In this document: positions 60,569 through 64,000 of the stretch, piece after piece
Layout of the letters: each line of letters starts with the position of its first letter
Position numbering within the stretch: position 1 is the first letter of the stretch
Source: a bacterium BMS3Abin14
Lineage (GTDB): Bacteria > BMS3Abin14
Assembly (NCBI GenBank): GCA_002897695.1
Contig: BDTG01000019.1
Coordinates: forward strand, 62,001-126,000
Direction of reading: 5' to 3'
Length of the DNA stretch: 64,000 nucleotides
Translations under genes and position numbers: made by a program
The notes under the pieces: generated by a model
Database searches by the model: none
The model's input: the letters and a program-made list of their open reading frames with translations, nothing else
Told to the model about the DNA's origin: nothing

Positions 60569-62419
60569 TCAGGGCCGGGAACGGCCGACCTGATCAACCT
60601 CGGCTTCAGGAAGTAAAATAGTGAAGGTGGTTCCGACTCCGCGTTCACTGGCAACCTCGATGGACCCGTTCTGATCCTCGATGATCTTGTTGGTAACCGC
60701 GAGGCCGAGCCCCGTCCCCTTTTCCCTGCTGGTGAAGAACGGGTTGAAGACCTCCTGGACATCCTTCATGGGTATCCCGATACCGGTATCCGATATCCGC
60801 AGTGCAATGGTTGGAGTCTTCCCGTCCTCCTCTTCCCTGACGGCCTCTATCGTCAACGTTCCGCCATGGGGCATAGCCTGTACGGCGTTGAGAATCACAT
60901 TGTAAATAGCGCGGTTAAGGTAGGATTCATCGGCAACCACCATCAGGGACGCGGCCCCGTTGAGGGGCCGAACATCGATGCCCGCGGCCTGAATCTCCGG
61001 TTCAAGAGTCTCCAGAACCTGCTCCACACAGGGAAAGATATCCATGGGCACGAGCTGCATCCTTGGCCTTCGGACAAGATCCAGCAGGTTTTCAAGGAGT
61101 TCGTTTACACGGTCAAGCTCCCGCGGAACAATGCGGTTGAACTTGCCGCGAAAAACCTCGCTCTGGTACTTCTCCGGAAACATCTGGACAAACGCCCGGA
61201 CCGCCGTCAACGGGTTTCTGATCTCGTGGGCCAGTCCGGCTGCGAGGGTTCCCAGCGCGGCGAGCCGGTCGGCCCTCCGTACCTTTTCTTCCAGGGATTT
61301 TTTCTCCGTAAGGTCCTGCATGAGGGCCAACAGCCCGACGGACGGCCCGTCGGGTTCCTGTATGTGCGCTGTGGAAACTTCCAGGATTCTGAATGTGCCG
61401 TCCTCCGCCTCCCATCGGATCTCCCTTTCCTGAACCGTGTCCTGGTCCATCGCGCCGCCGCGCAGCATTCCGGTGAGCGGGTTATCCGGGCCCCATATTT
61501 CCATGGGGCTTCTGCCGATGGCCTGCGAATCCTTCGTTCCGAGGAGTTCCTCGCTTTCCCGGTTAAAAGATGTGATCTTCCCACCGGCGTCCAGGGTAAT
61601 CAGCCCGTTGGTTATGGAGAGAAGGACAAGATCGCTGAAGTCCTTGAGGCTTCGGATTTCCTTCAGGTTCCTCTCCAGGCCTTCACGCTGCTCCAGGAGC
61701 CTTTCCACCATCCAGTTGAAATTGTCGGCCAGGTTTTGAATCTCATCGCCTGTCCCGGCCTCGATGCGCGCGTCGAAGTTTCCTTCAGACACCTGGACGG
61801 TGGCCTCCACCAGGCTTCCGAGGGGGACGGTGATCCTGCGGGTGAACATGGCGGAGATGAACCATCCGGCGAGAATCCCGGACAGGCCCAGAAGAAAGAT
61901 CACCATGTTGACCTGGCGAATCTGATTAAAGACATTGTCCAGTCTGAACCCCAGCCGGACAGTGCCCCATATCTGCGTTGCCCCGGGGAGCGTCACGGGC
62001 ATGATGATGTCCAACCCGGGTCCCTCGTACCCCTTGATAAGGGTCCTCCCCACGACCGGGCCCCCGGCGGAGCGAAGTTCCCTGCTCAAAGGAGCAGCCC
62101 TTTCATGCGCCCCGGGCTCACCCTGCCCGGTAAAGGCGGCCACCTTGCCCTCCTTGTCGTAGAGGATGACATAGGCGATGTCCGGGTTGCGGGAGGCCGC
62201 TTCGGCCTTCTGCTCCAGGGCCACGTAATTATAGTTGACGAAATCGTTGGAGGAGGAAGCGGAAATGCTGTGCGCCAGCTCGACAGCCGTTCGGCGCGAC
62301 TGTTCGATCAGTATCTTTCGTCCCTGGTGGGCTACGAACCACCCGATGATGAGCACGATCCCGGCTATGGTCAGCCCGAAAAGAAGGGTCAGCCTTCTCC
62401 GGAGGGTCGTGCGCCGCAT
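60569..62419 (-). CDS. Membrane sensor histidine kinase (HAMP-PAS-HisKA-HATPase)
   Basis: The 616-residue product has two membrane helices (residues about 12-30 and 171-192) around a periplasmic sensor domain of the single-Cache type (YVILYDKEGKVAAF). HAMP (about 190-245), PAS (about 260-372), HisKA with phospho-acceptor His398 in GLAHEIRNPLTAVR, and a HATPase domain with N-box VILNAVQAMP, G1 DTGIGIP and G2 GTGLGLAV follow. The HisKA type resembles NtrB/AtoS-like kinases, which usually work with sigma-54 regulators; the cognate regulator is unclear. It lies 12 bp after a peptide-binding protein gene, so the two may be co-expressed and the ligand may be related. Confidence 0.94.
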   Translation of the reverse strand: MRRTTLRRRLTLLFGLTIAGIVLIIGWFVAHQGRKILIEQSRRTAVELAHSISASSSNDFVNYNYVALEQKAEAASRNPDIAYVILYDKEGKVAAFTGQGEPGAHERAAPLSRELRSAGGPVVGRTLIKGYEGPGLDIIMPVTLPGATQIWGTVRLGFRLDNVFNQIRQVNMVIFLLGLSGILAGWFISAMFTRRITVPLGSLVEATVQVSEGNFDARIEAGTGDEIQNLADNFNWMVERLLEQREGLERNLKEIRSLKDFSDLVLLSITNGLITLDAGGKITSFNRESEELLGTKDSQAIGRSPMEIWGPDNPLTGMLRGGAMDQDTVQEREIRWEAEDGTFRILEVSTAHIQEPDGPSVGLLALMQDLTEKKSLEEKVRRADRLAALGTLAAGLAHEIRNPLTAVRAFVQMFPEKYQSEVFRGKFNRIVPRELDRVNELLENLLDLVRRPRMQLVPMDIFPCVEQVLETLEPEIQAAGIDVRPLNGAASLMVVADESYLNRAIYNVILNAVQAMPHGGTLTIEAVREEEDGKTPTIALRISDTGIGIPMKDVQEVFNPFFTSREKGTGLGLAVTNKIIEDQNGSIEVASERGVGTTFTILLPEAEVDQVGRSRP

Positions 62420-62431
62420 CGCGGATGATCC

Positions 62432-64000
62432 TCAGGAACCGGGCGAAACCCTGACCTGGCGGAGGGGCAGATAGGGCGTCCCTATGGCGGGCAGATCGAT
62501 GCCGCTCACATAGCCCTGAAAGGCGACCGAGGTGGCGATATTGAGCACCGGGATGACGGGCGCCTTTTCAAGGATGATCCGTTCGGCCTTCCGGTACATT
62601 TCCGATCGGCGTGTAGGATCGGTCTCGCTTCTAGCCCCATCCAGCAGACGGTCAACCTCCGGATCGCTGAACCCCGTGAAGTTCGCCTTCCCCCCGCTTT
62701 CGAAAAGCGGTGAAAGGAAGTTATCGGGGTCCGGGATGTCCGCGTACCAGGCGTACCGGAAGAGGGGATAGCGTTTTTTCTCCAGGCCCCTGGAAAACTC
62801 TTCCCAGCTTTTGACGAACAGCGGCCTGACCCTGATGCCCAGGCGGGCAAGATCCCTGGCGAACAGCGCCAGTTCCTTCACGGCCACATTGGAGCGGGAA
62901 GCGGTGGCGATGGTAAGTTCCGGCAGGCCGGCCCCGCCCGGATAACCGGCCTCGGCAAGGAGGGCGGCCGCCTTTACCGGATCGTAGTCGAGAAGGGCAT
63001 TATCGGGTGTGTACCCGGGCATGCCCGGCGGGATGATCTGGAAGGCCGGGTAGTGTTTCGAGCCCAGGACCGTAGCAACGTAATACCTGCGGTCAAAGGC
63101 GTGGGCCAGTGCTTCCCGAACCAGGCGGTTGTCGAAGGGGGGTGTATGGATGTTCATGCCGTAGAACTGCAGTGACAGCCGGGGGCGGATGAGGACCTTA
63201 TAACCCCTTTTCCTCAGGTCTTCTGGCTCTGCCGCACCGGTGAGGGGTGAGCCCTCGAGGTCGCCCTTGAGAAAATCGGCAAAGGCCTTTTTTCGGTCGC
63301 CACCGGGATAGAAGATGAATTGGACCTCGCGGAGGGAAGGTTTGCCGAGAAAGTAGCCGTCATTGGCCTTCAGGGTGATGGTGCTCTTCTCCCAGGAGAC
63401 GAACCGGAAGGGCCCCGTCCCCACGGGGTGTCTGGAAAGGGAGTCGTCGGCATCCCCCGCCAGTTCGCTCGGGACGATCTTCGTCAGCGGCATGGCCAGA
63501 GCCGCGAGGAAGGGGGCGTAGGGCCTTTTGAGGGTGATCGCGATACGGTAGTCGGAGATAACACGGATTCCGGCAACGTGGTCCTTTTCGCCCTTCCGGA
63601 ACTCCTCGGCGCCGACGATGTTATCCAGGAACCTCGTGGACTGGGCCGAGTTTTCCGGACGGAAGATCCTGGTGAGGGAGGCAGCCACGTCCCGTGCGTC
63701 AAAGGTGCTGCCGTCGTGGAACCGGACTCCCTTGCGCAGGGAAAAGAGGTACTCCCTTCCGTCCTTGCTCACGGTCCAGCTCTCGGCCAGCCCCGGGACG
63801 ACCCTCAGCTTGGGGTCGAAGGCCACCAGCCCGTCGAAGACCTGCTGGGCCACGTGAGCTGTTGACTCGGAGCTGTCCCGGACCGGATCGAGGCCGGCCG
63901 GGACGTAGAAGAGGGGAAAGCGGAAGACCCCCTCGGCCGGGGGGTGCGCCGGGGAGGCCGCCGGGGAACCGGGAGGGAAAAGGACAAAGGAAAGGGCGAA
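62432..64000 (-). CDS. ABC transporter substrate-binding protein, family 5 (5' end outside window)
   Basis: The frame continues to the window edge, so the first residues are missing. Visible are a hydrophobic signal-like stretch (FALSFVLFPPGSPAAS), then the family-5 core: QQVFDGLVAFDPKLRVVPGLAESW, FSLRKGVRFHDGS, HPVGTGPFRFVSW and the later NRLVREALAHAFDR. These are typical of oligopeptide/dipeptide/nickel-binding proteins of Gram-negative bacteria. It is upstream of the histidine kinase with a 12-bp gap. The ligand cannot be predicted. Confidence 0.92.
   Translation of the reverse strand, partial: FALSFVLFPPGSPAASPAHPPAEGVFRFPLFYVPAGLDPVRDSSESTAHVAQQVFDGLVAFDPKLRVVPGLAESWTVSKDGREYLFSLRKGVRFHDGSTFDARDVAASLTRIFRPENSAQSTRFLDNIVGAEEFRKGEKDHVAGIRVISDYRIAITLKRPYAPFLAALAMPLTKIVPSELAGDADDSLSRHPVGTGPFRFVSWEKSTITLKANDGYFLGKPSLREVQFIFYPGGDRKKAFADFLKGDLEGSPLTGAAEPEDLRKRGYKVLIRPRLSLQFYGMNIHTPPFDNRLVREALAHAFDRRYYVATVLGSKHYPAFQIIPPGMPGYTPDNALLDYDPVKAAALLAEAGYPGGAGLPELTIATASRSNVAVKELALFARDLARLGIRVRPLFVKSWEEFSRGLEKKRYPLFRYAWYADIPDPDNFLSPLFESGGKANFTGFSDPEVDRLLDGARSETDPTRRSEMYRKAERIILEKAPVIPVLNIATSVAFQGYVSGIDLPAIGTPYLPLRQVRVSPGS

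Noticed and set aside
60866-62428. Long open frame (520 codons) opposite the histidine kinase
   Set aside because: Antisense to a gene with all kinase motifs in order; the translation is rich in Pro, Gly, His and Arg and matches no family I know.

Overview
The window looks like the replication-origin neighbourhood of an uncultured deltaproteobacterium-like (Desulfobacterota/Desulfuromonadia-type) chromosome. This rests on gene order: rpmH-rnpA-yidD-yidC-mnmE-mnmG-rsmG-parA-parB-bactofilin-atpIBE(E)F'FHAGDC on one side and dnaA-dnaN-recF-gyrB-gyrA on the other, plus a hemE-hemH-hemG cluster, a fused hisIE, thyX, and a paired b'/b stator. The rank cannot be fixed from sequence reading alone. 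Coding density is high, many starts are GTG or TTG, and Shine-Dalgarno sites are strong (GGAGG).

Layout. 1-2976 (+): heme biosynthesis (hemE partial, hemH, hemG). 2957-7274 (-): REC-PilZ regulator, nth, RNase P RNA, RNase HI, a zinc-ribbon coiled-coil protein and a Nif3-like protein. 7349-13709 (-): a tRNA-CAU with its own promoter and terminator, then mutS2-dnaG-rpoD. 13781-14065 (-): rpsU with promoter and terminator. 14173-28958 (-): a long run of coupled genes, coaE, a decayed GAF-GGDEF gene, rho, rpmE, thyX, DUF1385, prfA, prmC, murA, hisGDCBHAF-IE, hinT. 29045-29608 (+): bioY. 29645-38442 (-): a small membrane protein, tRNA-Pro and the complete F-type ATP synthase operon. 38480-47641 (-): bactofilin, parB, parA, rsmG, mnmG (with a perfect parS at its start), mnmE, yidC, yidD, rnpA, rpmH. 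47642-50123: origin region, DnaA-box clusters on both sides of dnaA and an AT-rich stretch before dnaN. 50124-59813 (+): dnaN, recF, gyrB, gyrA, a TPR lipoprotein and gabD. 59937-64000 (-): a single-domain response regulator, a PAS-HAMP histidine kinase and a family 5 ABC substrate-binding protein that runs off the edge.

The most unusual content is in the ATP synthase operon. Besides an ordinary one-hairpin AtpE carrying the two-carboxylate Na+-type signature (E33, E66), there is a second rotor gene made of three fused c-subunit hairpins (247 aa). Only its first hairpin keeps both carboxylates; hairpins 2 and 3 have Gln in place of the ion-binding Glu. A rotor that contained it would have fewer ion sites per hairpin, as in V-type and Acetobacterium c1 rotors. 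Other points of note are a dispersed intergenic repeat family, one cluster of which separates atpE from atpF', an apparently non-canonical CTG start for rnpA overlapping the rpmH stop, and an 11-C tract at the start of gyrB.
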